Positions 25,644 through 36,092 of a stretch of 64,000 nucleotides of DNA are shown here, piece after piece (the stretch's first letter is position 1; each line of letters starts with the position of its first letter). The stretch comes from Isosphaeraceae bacterium (GTDB taxonomy: Bacteria > Planctomycetota > Planctomycetia > Isosphaerales > Isosphaeraceae). The notes under the pieces were generated by a model. The model did not search any database, had not been told where the DNA came from, and saw only the letters and a list, made by a program, of their open reading frames with translations. The stretch covers positions 3,235,641 to 3,299,640 of the forward strand of contig BPJS01000001.1 in assembly GCA_026004735.1 (NCBI GenBank). The letters run 5' to 3'. The position numbers and the translations under genes were made by a program.

Positions 25644-27617
25644 ATGGGTTGGTCCGGGGGAATGATGGGGCGGCTGGTCACGGTGGGGATGCTGGTTGCG
25701 GCGGTGGCGGGTTGTTCGTCGGCGCGGCTGGGTCGTCCTCGAATCCGGCCTGGTGTGCGCACGATCACGATGATCGGTGATCGGCCCGAGTCGGTCGTGG
25801 CGGGGATGCCGGGCGCGTCGGCTGGTTCGGGGCCGCTGATGGTCGACCGTGCGGTGGGCCGTGATGGGCGGATTTACGGGCGGGTGGTTGATGAGCGGGG
25901 TCGCCCGCTGGCGGGGGTCGAAGTTCGGGTCGCCGACGGCGGCGCTCTGGCCGGGCGGGACGTGTCGACGGTCACCGACGAAGCGGGCGGCTTTGTGCTA
26001 CGGGGCTTGCGCGCTCATGAGAGTTACACGCTGGTCGCGAGTCAGCCCGAACGGCGGAACGGGCGGTATGGACGACGTCGGGTGGTCGCGCCCGATGGGG
26101 ATGTCGAGATCGTGCTCCGTGCGCCCGAGGGTGGGCGCATCGCGCAGGCTCCGATGGGGGCGGGCGGAGCGCGGGTCGAGGATTCGGAGCCGATCCGCCT
26201 TCCGCCGCGCGGCCAGCCGGAAGAGCCAGCCCTGGATCGTTCGGTGGTGCGACGAACGTCGAGCGTCGAGGCCGATGGCTGGCGTTCGGCGGCGGAACAG
26301 CGCGCGGCCACCGCACACCAGGTACCGGCGATACCGGCTCCCCGCGATGAGTTACGCCGCCTCGAAGGGTGGTGGGATCAGGCCGAGGAGGACGATTCGG
26401 AGGAAGTCAACCCGCTGCCGCCAGCGCTAGAGCGTCCAGCACCACCGCAATCTGGAGGGTTCGAGGAAGATCGGATTCAAGGTGCTGAGCCGCTCGATCG
26501 GTGGGATGAACCGATGGAGCGCGGAGAACGGCCCGAGCCATTCACGGCCGGCGATGGGCCGCTCGTGCCGGTGTTCCCAGGTCTGGGTAACGAGCCGGAG
26601 GGCCAGGATGGAGGCGACGGCGAGTTCACCCCGCCGTCTGGTGCCCCCGACCCGATGGGTGGCGAGTGGGAGTCGCCGCCACGAGTGCCGCCGCCGTCTC
26701 CGGAGCCGTCCGGGCCGCTCGACCCCGGGGACGATCTGTCCGAGTTCCGACCGGTTGATCCTGAGAATGAGACTGAGCCTGCTCCCTCTGGCGGGGAGGT
26801 TGAGCCAGAATCCGCCGCGCGGTCTGGGCAGGAACCGGAGGACGAACGGGCGGATGAGCCAGGGCCGGCCATTGGTGATGGGCAGCCGCCGGCGATAGAA
26901 CCGCCCGGCGTTTCGCGTGGTCCCGACGAGCGTCCTGAACCGGTCCGCCGGGTGACCTGGAGCGACCTGGCCCGGAGGTCCCAGGCCGAGCCGCGTCTGG
27001 TCACAGAGCCGACGCCGCCGCTGAAGTATCCCCGGTCGGTGCGTCGCTGGCCCCGGCCCCAGCCGCTTCCGCCCGCGGCAGCAGCCCCGACGCGGCCTGC
27101 GGCTGGCGACGCCCAGGTGGCGCGCACGGCGGTCCGGTTTGACGGTCGCACCAATCGCCTGGTCGACTTCACCGTCGCAGATCTGGAGGGTCGGCCAGTC
27201 CGGTTTTCGGATCTGGACGCCGATTATGTGTTGCTCGACTTCTGGGGCACCTGGTGCGCTCCCTGCGCCAAGACGATGCCGCATCTGGTCGAGCTACAAG
27301 AGCGGTACGACCCAGCGCGGCTGCGTGTGGTCGGGATCGCGTATGAGCGTGGTCCGCTGGCGCAGCAGGTGGCGGCCGTACGTCGGATGACTCGGCAATT
27401 CGGGGTCAATTACCCGATCTTGCTGGGGGAGCAGGATGGGCGGCCCTGTCCGCTGTTGGCGGCGCTGCGGGTCGACCAGTATCCGACGTTGATCTTGCTT
27501 GACCGCCACGGTCGGATTCTCTGGCGTGATTCAGGCTCGCGGTCGGAGATGCTGGAGCGGCTCGACCGGGTGATCGCCGCGAATACGAGCCGGCAGGTCG
27601 AGACGCGGCGCCGGTAA
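25644..27617 (+). CDS. Lipoprotein with carboxypeptidase-regulatory-like and TlpA-like thioredoxin domains
   Basis: 657 residues. A lipoprotein signal ends at Cys24 (Ala-Val-Ala-Gly-Cys). An Ig-like carboxypeptidase-regulatory domain (about 70-150) begins Gly-Arg-Val-Val-Asp-Glu-Arg-Gly. It is followed by about 320 residues rich in Pro, Glu, Gly, Asp and Arg that look disordered. A TlpA/ResA-type thioredoxin domain ends the protein, with Trp-Cys538-Ala-Pro-Cys541. It is likely anchored in a membrane with the redox domain held away from the surface. Cytochrome c maturation or disulfide repair of exported proteins is plausible given the many c-type cytochromes here. The ATG at 25644 has a GGAGG site. 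Confidence 0.82.
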   Translation: MGWSGGMMGRLVTVGMLVAAVAGCSSARLGRPRIRPGVRTITMIGDRPESVVAGMPGASAGSGPLMVDRAVGRDGRIYGRVVDERGRPLAGVEVRVADGGALAGRDVSTVTDEAGGFVLRGLRAHESYTLVASQPERRNGRYGRRRVVAPDGDVEIVLRAPEGGRIAQAPMGAGGARVEDSEPIRLPPRGQPEEPALDRSVVRRTSSVEADGWRSAAEQRAATAHQVPAIPAPRDELRRLEGWWDQAEEDDSEEVNPLPPALERPAPPQSGGFEEDRIQGAEPLDRWDEPMERGERPEPFTAGDGPLVPVFPGLGNEPEGQDGGDGEFTPPSGAPDPMGGEWESPPRVPPPSPEPSGPLDPGDDLSEFRPVDPENETEPAPSGGEVEPESAARSGQEPEDERADEPGPAIGDGQPPAIEPPGVSRGPDERPEPVRRVTWSDLARRSQAEPRLVTEPTPPLKYPRSVRRWPRPQPLPPAAAAPTRPAAGDAQVARTAVRFDGRTNRLVDFTVADLEGRPVRFSDLDADYVLLDFWGTWCAPCAKTMPHLVELQERYDPARLRVVGIAYERGPLAQQVAAVRRMTRQFGVNYPILLGEQDGRPCPLLAALRVDQYPTLILLDRHGRILWRDSGSRSEMLERLDRVIAANTSRQVETRRR

Positions 27618-27627
27618 TCGGGACGGC

Positions 27628-29286
27628 TTAGCTCAGGCCAACGATCCGACCGGTCGCATCGACGTCGATCCGCTCGGCGGCCGGGCGTTCGGGCAGGCCT
27701 GGCATGCGGACGATCTCTCCGGTCAGGGCGATCACGAAGCCGGCGCCGGCGGCAATCTCGACGTCGCGGACCGTGATCGTGAAGCCGCGCGGGCGGCCCC
27801 GGAGTTTCGGATTGTCGGAGAGCGAATCTTGGGTCTTGGCCATGCAGATCGGCAGGTTACCGTAGCCGAGACGGGTGAGCTTGCGGAGCTTGGCCTCGGC
27901 CTCGACGGTGAGGGCGATCCCGTCAGCGCCGTAGATCGAACACGCGATCGTCTCGATCTTCCGAGCCAGCGGCATTTCCAGGGGATAGAGGGGTTGGAGC
28001 GGCGTGTCGGGGCCGGCGGCGGCCGCCGCGACGAGCTCGGCCAGCTCCAGAGCACCCGCGCCTCCTTGACCAAAGACGTCGGCGGTGGCGCAGGGGGTGT
28101 TACGGGCCGCGCAGAAGGCGTGGACGACGGCTAGCTCGTTGCCGGAGTCTTCACGGCGGCGATTGATGGCGACGACGGTCGGCTTGCCGAAGCGGTGGGC
28201 GGCGTCGAGATGGGCGGCCAGATTTTCCAAGCCGCGTTCGACGGCGGCTGGGTCGGGCGCGGCCAGAGCGTCGAGCGCGGAGCCGCCGTGCATCTTGAGC
28301 GCGCGGATGGTGGCGACGAGGACGACGGCGGCGGGGTTGAGGCCGGCGGAGCGGCACTTGATATCGAAGAACTTCTCGGCGCCGAGGTCGAAGGCAAACC
28401 CCGCCTCAGTGACGGCAAATTCGCCGTAGGCCAGGGCCATTCGGGTCGCTAGAACGCTGTTGCATCCGTGGGCGATGTTGGCGAATGGGCCGCCGTGGAT
28501 GAAGGCCGGGACGCCTTCGGTGGACTGGACGAGGTTAGGCAGGATGGCTTCGTTCAGGACGGCGCAGAGGGCACCGGAGACGCCGATTTCGGCGGCCAGG
28601 ACCGGCTCGCGGCCACCCCGGCCAAAACCGACGAGGATGCGGTCGATCCGCGCGCGGAGGTCAGCGCGGCTTTCGGCCAGGCAGAGAATGGCCATAATCT
28701 CGCTGGCGGCGGTGATGTCGAATCCCGACTCGCGGGGAATGCCCTGGCCGGGTCCGCCCAGGCCGACGACCAGCCGGCGTAAGGCGCGATCGTTGACGTC
28801 GAGCGTCCGCTTCCAGAGGACCTGACGGGCGTCGAGCCGGGTGTCGCCGAAATGGAGGCGGTTGTCGATGGCGGCGGCGAGCAGGTTGTGGGCGGCGGTG
28901 ATGGCGTGGAAATCGCCGGTGAACTGAAGGTTGATCGAGTCCGACGGTTCGACCTTGCTCAGTCCGCCGCCGGTCGCGCCGCCTTTACGGCCGAAGACCG
29001 GACCCATCGAGGGCTGGCGGAGGGCCAGGCAGGGGCGGCGGCCGATTCGGGCCAGGCCCTGGGCCAGGCCGATCGAGGTGGTCGTCTTGCCCTCGCCGGC
29101 AGGCGTCGGAGTGATGGCCGAGACAAGGATCAACTTGCCGGGCGGGTGGCTTGATCGGGCCGCCTCGAGCGCCTCGAGCCGGATCTTGGCCTTGTCGCGG
29201 CCGTAGGGTTCGACCCATTCGGATCGAATACCTAGGGCGCTGGCGATTTCCGTGATCGGTCGGAGGTGCGGCGACTGCGCGTGCAT
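27628..29286 (-). CDS. fhs: Formate-tetrahydrofolate ligase
   Basis: 552 residues, full family length. The P-loop Thr61-Pro-Ala-Gly-Glu-Gly-Lys-Thr68 and the conserved Arg-Gln-Pro-Ser-Met-Gly-Pro-Val-Phe-Gly and Glu-Ile-Met-Ala-Ile-Leu-Cys-Leu segments are present. The enzyme makes 10-formyltetrahydrofolate from formate, ATP and tetrahydrofolate, feeding purine synthesis and one-carbon metabolism. It converges with the thioredoxin lipoprotein, only 10 bases away. A TACAAT box lies 47 bases upstream. No other folate gene is adjacent. Confidence 0.95.
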   Translation of the reverse strand: MHAQSPHLRPITEIASALGIRSEWVEPYGRDKAKIRLEALEAARSSHPPGKLILVSAITPTPAGEGKTTTSIGLAQGLARIGRRPCLALRQPSMGPVFGRKGGATGGGLSKVEPSDSINLQFTGDFHAITAAHNLLAAAIDNRLHFGDTRLDARQVLWKRTLDVNDRALRRLVVGLGGPGQGIPRESGFDITAASEIMAILCLAESRADLRARIDRILVGFGRGGREPVLAAEIGVSGALCAVLNEAILPNLVQSTEGVPAFIHGGPFANIAHGCNSVLATRMALAYGEFAVTEAGFAFDLGAEKFFDIKCRSAGLNPAAVVLVATIRALKMHGGSALDALAAPDPAAVERGLENLAAHLDAAHRFGKPTVVAINRRREDSGNELAVVHAFCAARNTPCATADVFGQGGAGALELAELVAAAAAGPDTPLQPLYPLEMPLARKIETIACSIYGADGIALTVEAEAKLRKLTRLGYGNLPICMAKTQDSLSDNPKLRGRPRGFTITVRDVEIAAGAGFVIALTGEIVRMPGLPERPAAERIDVDATGRIVGLS

Positions 29287-29332
29287 GGTTCGGCGGCGGC
29301 TCCCGAGGTGGTTCGGCGGTGGCGTGGAGCTG

Positions 29333-29338
29333 ATTGTA
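29333..29338 (-). promoter_or_regulatory. Possible -10 box of fhs
   Basis: TACAAT read on the minus strand, 47 bases before the fhs ATG, in otherwise GC-rich sequence. The same hexamer lies upstream of the genes starting at 24626 and 47410. No matching -35 box is clear. Confidence 0.3.
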
Positions 29339-29469
29339 GTCGGCGATCGGGCCGCCGGCGCGGGGCGAGGACGCGAGCCGACACGCGCCGCCTCCCGGTG
29401 GTCCGGTCGCGGACGGCCGGACCGATCGATCGGCGGGCGAGGACGCTTGGGACCAGATCGGGAACCGGT

Positions 29470-32247
29470 TCAGCGGCCGGAGCGGGCCGGAGCTGGCTCC
29501 TGGTGCGCGGTGGGCACCGGGGTAGCGTCTCGGGGTGGGCTGGGGCGAGCGGCCGGGCGGTCGTCCGGGTAGCGGATCGACCAGTGCCACTTGTGCAGCT
29601 CGATGGCGACGAAGACGGTCAAGGCGAGCAGGTAAAGGACTAGCCAAGTGCCCAGGTCGATCGGCTCGACCCCGAGGACGATCGCGCCGAAGGGCGTATA
29701 CATCGCGAGGACGTGGACCAGCAATGCCAGCACCGAACCCCAAAGCAGGATCGGGCTGCGGAACGGCGAGAGCCGCAGCGCGGACTTGGTCTCGGACCGA
29801 CAGTTGCCGATGTGGACGATCTCGAAGAGGACCAGCAGCAGGAGCAAGGCGTTGCGGGCGGAGTGCTGGCTCCAGCCTCGAGCGATCATCCACCAGTAGG
29901 CCCCGAAGGCGACACCGCCGATGACTAGGGCGGCGATCAGGGTGCGTTCGATCATGAGGCGGTTGAAGATCGGTTCGTTGGGTGCGCGGGGGCGGCGGCG
30001 GAGGGCGTCGCCCTCGCCGGGTTCGAAGGCGAGGGCGACCCCCTGGATGCCGTTGGTGACCAGGTTGAGCCAGAGCAGTTGAACGGCCAGCAGCGGCAAG
30101 GGCAGGCCGGCAAAAAGCGCCAGGCCGATGGCGACGACTTCGGCGGCGCCGGTCGAGACGAGCAGGTAGATGACCTTGCGGACGTTGTCGTAGGCGACGC
30201 GGCCTTCCTCGACCCCGGCGACGATGGTGGCGAAGTTGTCGTCGCTGATGACCAGTTCGGCGGCTTCGCGGGCGACGTCGGTGCCCGATTTACCCATTGC
30301 GATGCCGATGTTGGCCGCGCGGAGAGCGGGCGCATCGTTGACGCCGTCGCCGGTGACCGCCACGTAGTGCCCGAGCCGACGAGCGGCCTCGACCAGTTCG
30401 AGCTTCTGCCGCGGCGCGACCCGCGCAAAGACGCGGGCCTTCCGAACGGCGTCTTCCAGCTCAGACGGAGAAAGCCCCTCGAGCTGGCGGCCCGTGACCA
30501 CCTGGTCGGGGTCGTGGGCCAGGCCCAGGTCGCGGGCGATGGCCAAAGCGGTAATCGGGTGATCTCCGGTGACCATGCAGACGGTGATTCCGGCCTCGGC
30601 GCAAGCAGCGACCGCATCGCGGACGCCCGGTCGGAGCGGGTCGATCATCCCGACCAGGCCGAGCAGGGTCAGCCCGCGCGGTTCGGGCGGAACCCCTCCG
30701 GCTTGAACCGGCCCGTCAGCCAGACCTTCGGCCAGCGCCAAGACGCGGAAGCCGCGAGCGGCCAGGGACTCAGCCTCCGCGATCAGAGCCTGGGTGTCGG
30801 CGTCGCGGCACATGGCCAGGACCCGTTCGGGCGCGCCTTTGACGAAGACTCGGATCGCGCCGTTGTCGCGGTGGAAGGTGGCGGCGAACTGGCGTTCCGG
30901 TTCGAATGGGATCTGGTTGATCTGGGGGTGGCGCTCGAGGGCCAGCTCGCGGTTCCAGCCGAGTTTGTGGGCCAGGGCCAGCAAGGCGATTTCGGTCGGG
31001 TCGCCCCGCCAGATCCAGGCGCCGTCCCGGCGGTGGAGGTCGGCCTCGTTGCAGAGCACGGCCGCGCGGGCCAGCGCCTCCAGACCCTCGCTCTCGCCGG
31101 GCTCGACGGGCTGGCCAGACCGGAGCACCTGACCTTCGGGCGTGAAGCCCTCGCCGGTGACCTCAAAAGGAGTCGGATCGGCGGCCAGGTGGATTTCACG
31201 GACGGTCAGCTCGTTGCAGGTGAGCGTCCCCGTCTTGTCGCTGGCGATCATTGTGCAACTGCCCAAGCCCTCCACGGCGGCAAGCCGGCGGACGATCACC
31301 CCGCGGCGGGCCATGCGGGTGGTGGCGATCGAGAGAGCCACCGTCAGGGCGGCGGGCAGACCTTCGGGAATCGCCGAGACGGCCAGCGCGACCCCAAACA
31401 GAAACATGTCGTGGATGCTGTGTCCGTGGACCAGGATCCCCACCAGGGCGACCACGACGACCGCGGCGAGGATGCCGAAGGCGACTGTCCGCGCAAACCG
31501 CTCCATGCGTTCGATCAACGGAGGCTGGCCGCCGCTGGTTCCAAGAACGTCCAGGGCGAGCTGGCCGACGAGGGTCGAGGTGCCGGTGGCGACGACAACC
31601 CCGCGGCCTCGGCCCCGGATGACCGTCGAACCGGCGTAGGCCATGTTGAGCCGGTCGCCGGTGGGCGTCGCCGGATCGCCTTTCCAGGAGGGATCCTTGG
31701 CGACGGGAAGCGACTCCCCGGTCAGAAGCGACTCGTCGACTTCCAGTCCTTGGGCCGAGAGCAGGCGGAGATCGGCCGGCACGCGATTGCCCGATTCGAG
31801 CCAGACGATATCCCCGGGGACGACCTTTTCGGCGTCCAGCTCGCAGACCTCGCCATCGCGAACCACGCTGGCCCGGATCTTCAGGAGTTTCTGCAGCGCG
31901 CGGCTGCTTTGTTCGGCGCGCCATTCCTGATAGCCGCCGATCGCCGCATTGATCGCCAACACCAGGGCGATAAACGCCGCGTCGGTCAGATCGCCCACGG
32001 CTGTCGAGACCGCAGCCGCGACGCAGAGGACGTAGATCAGCGGGCTTTGGAACTGGCGGATCAGGATCTGCCACCAGGCGGGCGGCGGCTGCTGCGGAAG
32101 TTCATTGGGACCATAGATGGCCAGCCGGCTGGCGGCCTCAGAGGAGGTCAGACCGCTGTCCCGCGCTTCGGTCGCAGCGAAGACTTCCGGAAGCCCCAGG
32201 GAGTGCCAGGCTCGGGAGTTGGTGGCAGGTTGCATCATCGTCTCCAT
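29470..32247 (-). CDS. P2-type cation-transporting ATPase, second copy
   Basis: 925 residues with a full P2 architecture: cation-ATPase N-domain, Thr-Gly-Glu-Ser, phosphorylation motif Asp337-Lys-Thr-Gly-Thr-Leu-Thr and ten predicted membrane helices. M4 has the usual Pro-Glu-Gly-Leu-Pro. M5 reads Ser-Thr-Gly-Ala-Ala-Glu and M6 reads Asn-Leu-Val-Thr-Asn-Gly-Ile-Gln, so the SERCA aspartate is an asparagine. This differs from the pump at 10213-12927 and suggests a different ion or stoichiometry. The start at 32247 may instead be one of the ATGs at 32238 or 32235, which sit behind GGAG. It follows its universal stress protein gene by 108 bases. Confidence 0.9.
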   Translation of the reverse strand: METMMQPATNSRAWHSLGLPEVFAATEARDSGLTSSEAASRLAIYGPNELPQQPPPAWWQILIRQFQSPLIYVLCVAAAVSTAVGDLTDAAFIALVLAINAAIGGYQEWRAEQSSRALQKLLKIRASVVRDGEVCELDAEKVVPGDIVWLESGNRVPADLRLLSAQGLEVDESLLTGESLPVAKDPSWKGDPATPTGDRLNMAYAGSTVIRGRGRGVVVATGTSTLVGQLALDVLGTSGGQPPLIERMERFARTVAFGILAAVVVVALVGILVHGHSIHDMFLFGVALAVSAIPEGLPAALTVALSIATTRMARRGVIVRRLAAVEGLGSCTMIASDKTGTLTCNELTVREIHLAADPTPFEVTGEGFTPEGQVLRSGQPVEPGESEGLEALARAAVLCNEADLHRRDGAWIWRGDPTEIALLALAHKLGWNRELALERHPQINQIPFEPERQFAATFHRDNGAIRVFVKGAPERVLAMCRDADTQALIAEAESLAARGFRVLALAEGLADGPVQAGGVPPEPRGLTLLGLVGMIDPLRPGVRDAVAACAEAGITVCMVTGDHPITALAIARDLGLAHDPDQVVTGRQLEGLSPSELEDAVRKARVFARVAPRQKLELVEAARRLGHYVAVTGDGVNDAPALRAANIGIAMGKSGTDVAREAAELVISDDNFATIVAGVEEGRVAYDNVRKVIYLLVSTGAAEVVAIGLALFAGLPLPLLAVQLLWLNLVTNGIQGVALAFEPGEGDALRRRPRAPNEPIFNRLMIERTLIAALVIGGVAFGAYWWMIARGWSQHSARNALLLLLVLFEIVHIGNCRSETKSALRLSPFRSPILLWGSVLALLVHVLAMYTPFGAIVLGVEPIDLGTWLVLYLLALTVFVAIELHKWHWSIRYPDDRPAARPSPPRDATPVPTAHQEPAPARSGR

Positions 32248-32355
32248 GACCGATCGGCAGCAGGGCCGATATGCCAGACCAGCCGGATGCCAGCCAGGGC
32301 GATGCGGCCGGCAGCCCAGGTTGCCCAGGCCGCGCTTCCGCAGCCGAGGTTGGCC

Positions 32356-33372
32356 TCAAGAAGAACCGGCAGACGTTTGACGACTCGGTGCCAGAGGATT
32401 GCTCCGGGGCGGCTCGCCCTGAGATTCGAGCGTCACGGGCGAAACGAAGCCATCCGGCTTGACGGCCAGGACCGAGCACGTCACACGCTGAAGGATCGTC
32501 TCGGCCGTGTTGCCGATGATCAGGCCGGCAATCCCGGTCCGTGCCACCGTGCCCATGACAATCAGATCCACGTGTTCCTCGGCGGCGAAGCGGGGTATGA
32601 CCTGGCCTGGATCGCCCCGCACCAGGTGGAGCTGAGCCGGCCCGATCTGGTCGAGGTAGGGCGCGACGGTCTGCTCCAGCGCGCGGCCCGCCTCGGCGTG
32701 CATCCGTTCGATGATCTCGCTGATCACTTCGTCAGAGCCAAGGCCCCAGCGACGGCACAATCCCTCGCCGAAGGGTTCCCAGGCATGGATCACATGCAGC
32801 TCGGCCGGCTCCCAGGCCGCCAGCGCGGTCGCCAAGTCGAGGATTTTGCGATTCAGGGCGTCACGGCGCGCCGCGGCGGGAGGATCCCAGTCCTCGCGGG
32901 TCGGATCAACGGCAGCCAGAATCCGGGTGAAGAGCCGGGATCGCGGGGTGGGCCGCAGCAGCCAGACCGGGCAGGGGCAGTTGCGCAGGAGCCGCATGTC
33001 GGCCGTCACAAAAAGCCCGGAATCGGCCGCATCGGCTCGCTTGATCACCAGGTCATGACCGCCGCGTAGAACCTGGCGAACCGTCTCCAGATCAGCGCGG
33101 CCCCGGAGCACCTCGGTCGTGATCTCCGCTACCGAGTCGCGCACTGACGCCGCCAGCGATGCGAGCCGTTCGCCTCGGCTCTGCATCTCCGCGGCCAGGA
33201 GCCGATCGCTCTCGGGCACCACCAGCCGCACGTACCACGGCGGATCCTCGACGACGTCGATCAGAGTCAGCCGGGCGCTAACCCGCCGGGCCAGTTCGAC
33301 GCCGCGTTGCAGCGCCACCGGGTCCGTGGGATCGCCAACGACCGAGACCAGCAGGTTTGCAAACCGTTCCAT
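32356..33372 (-). CDS. Tandem universal stress protein, second copy
   Basis: 338 residues, paralogous to the protein at 12950-13930 and equally built of two Usp domains. The second domain has Gly-Thr-Val-Ala-Arg-Thr-Gly, Gly-Asn-Thr-Ala-Glu-Thr and Cys-Ser-Val-Leu-Ala-Val-Lys-Pro. It carries an extra C-terminal tail of about 30 Ser/Pro-rich residues. The ATG at 33372 is chosen because the upstream frame is not conserved. It precedes the second P2 ATPase on the same strand, repeating the order seen near 13 kb. Confidence 0.85.
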   Translation of the reverse strand: MERFANLLVSVVGDPTDPVALQRGVELARRVSARLTLIDVVEDPPWYVRLVVPESDRLLAAEMQSRGERLASLAASVRDSVAEITTEVLRGRADLETVRQVLRGGHDLVIKRADAADSGLFVTADMRLLRNCPCPVWLLRPTPRSRLFTRILAAVDPTREDWDPPAAARRDALNRKILDLATALAAWEPAELHVIHAWEPFGEGLCRRWGLGSDEVISEIIERMHAEAGRALEQTVAPYLDQIGPAQLHLVRGDPGQVIPRFAAEEHVDLIVMGTVARTGIAGLIIGNTAETILQRVTCSVLAVKPDGFVSPVTLESQGEPPRSNPLAPSRQTSAGSS

Positions 33373-33616
33373 GAAAAAGCCCAGTCGCGAACGCCGGTTG
33401 CAGGCAGCGCACACTGCCCCGAAACACCGCTTGGGTGCGTCGCGAATGATAGTGGATGAACAACTCTGATTATCGCCTATGGAGGCCTGGCGTGCACGCG
33501 CTTTTGGGTCGATTCGCGGCCGTTGCCAGGCCGGGACGGGCCCGTCGAACATGGGAACGGGCTGGGCGTTTCTTAAGTGAGCAGCCGGAGGCGGAGCTTG
33601 AGGAGGCTGAAGTCCT

Positions 33617-33990
33617 TCAGGGTTTTTCGGGTGGCTCGGGGTCGATTGCGCGGTCGAAGTAGATCCAGAGGATCCGAGAGTAGCGGAAGACCAGGGGGAC
33701 CAGGGGCAGGAAGGCGAGCCAGGCGGCGAGCACTAGTTGGCCGATCGGCCAGTCGCGGCGGACGAGCCAGGCCAGGAACGTGAAGAGGGCGATCAGCGGA
33801 ATGCCCAGCGCGTAGCTGACGTACATGGCGCCGGTGAAGTAGCCGTGTTCGCGGTCAAAGCGGAGGCGGCACTCCGGGCAGGTTGGGTTCATCCGCCAGG
33901 TGGAGGCGAAGATCGGGCCGTGGCGGCATCGGGGGCAGCGGCCCGCGATCAAGGCGTGCGCGAGCGAGGGGGTCGAGTGAGCGGGGCGGG

Positions 33991-33994
<4 letters not shown>
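33617..33994 (-). CDS. DUF983 family membrane protein
   Basis: 125 residues. Two Cys-x-x-Cys pairs (Cys-Pro-Arg-Cys and Cys-Pro-Glu-Cys) near the N-terminus probably bind zinc, and two membrane helices follow (about 57-78 and 86-107). The pattern is that of DUF983, whose function is unknown. The GTG start overlaps the stop of the S9 peptidase as GTGA, so it is the last gene of that operon. Confidence 0.8.
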
Positions 33995-36042
<2,048 letters not shown>

Positions 36043-36092
36043 GGCAGGGGCTTCCTGGGAGTGAGTCGTGATGAGGTGGGAAGCAGGTCGGT

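Noticed and set aside
30079-33069. An open plus-strand frame of nearly 1000 codons opposite the second ATPase and universal stress gene
   Set aside because: It is Gly/Arg/Asp-rich without motifs, and the sense strand encodes two well-supported proteins.
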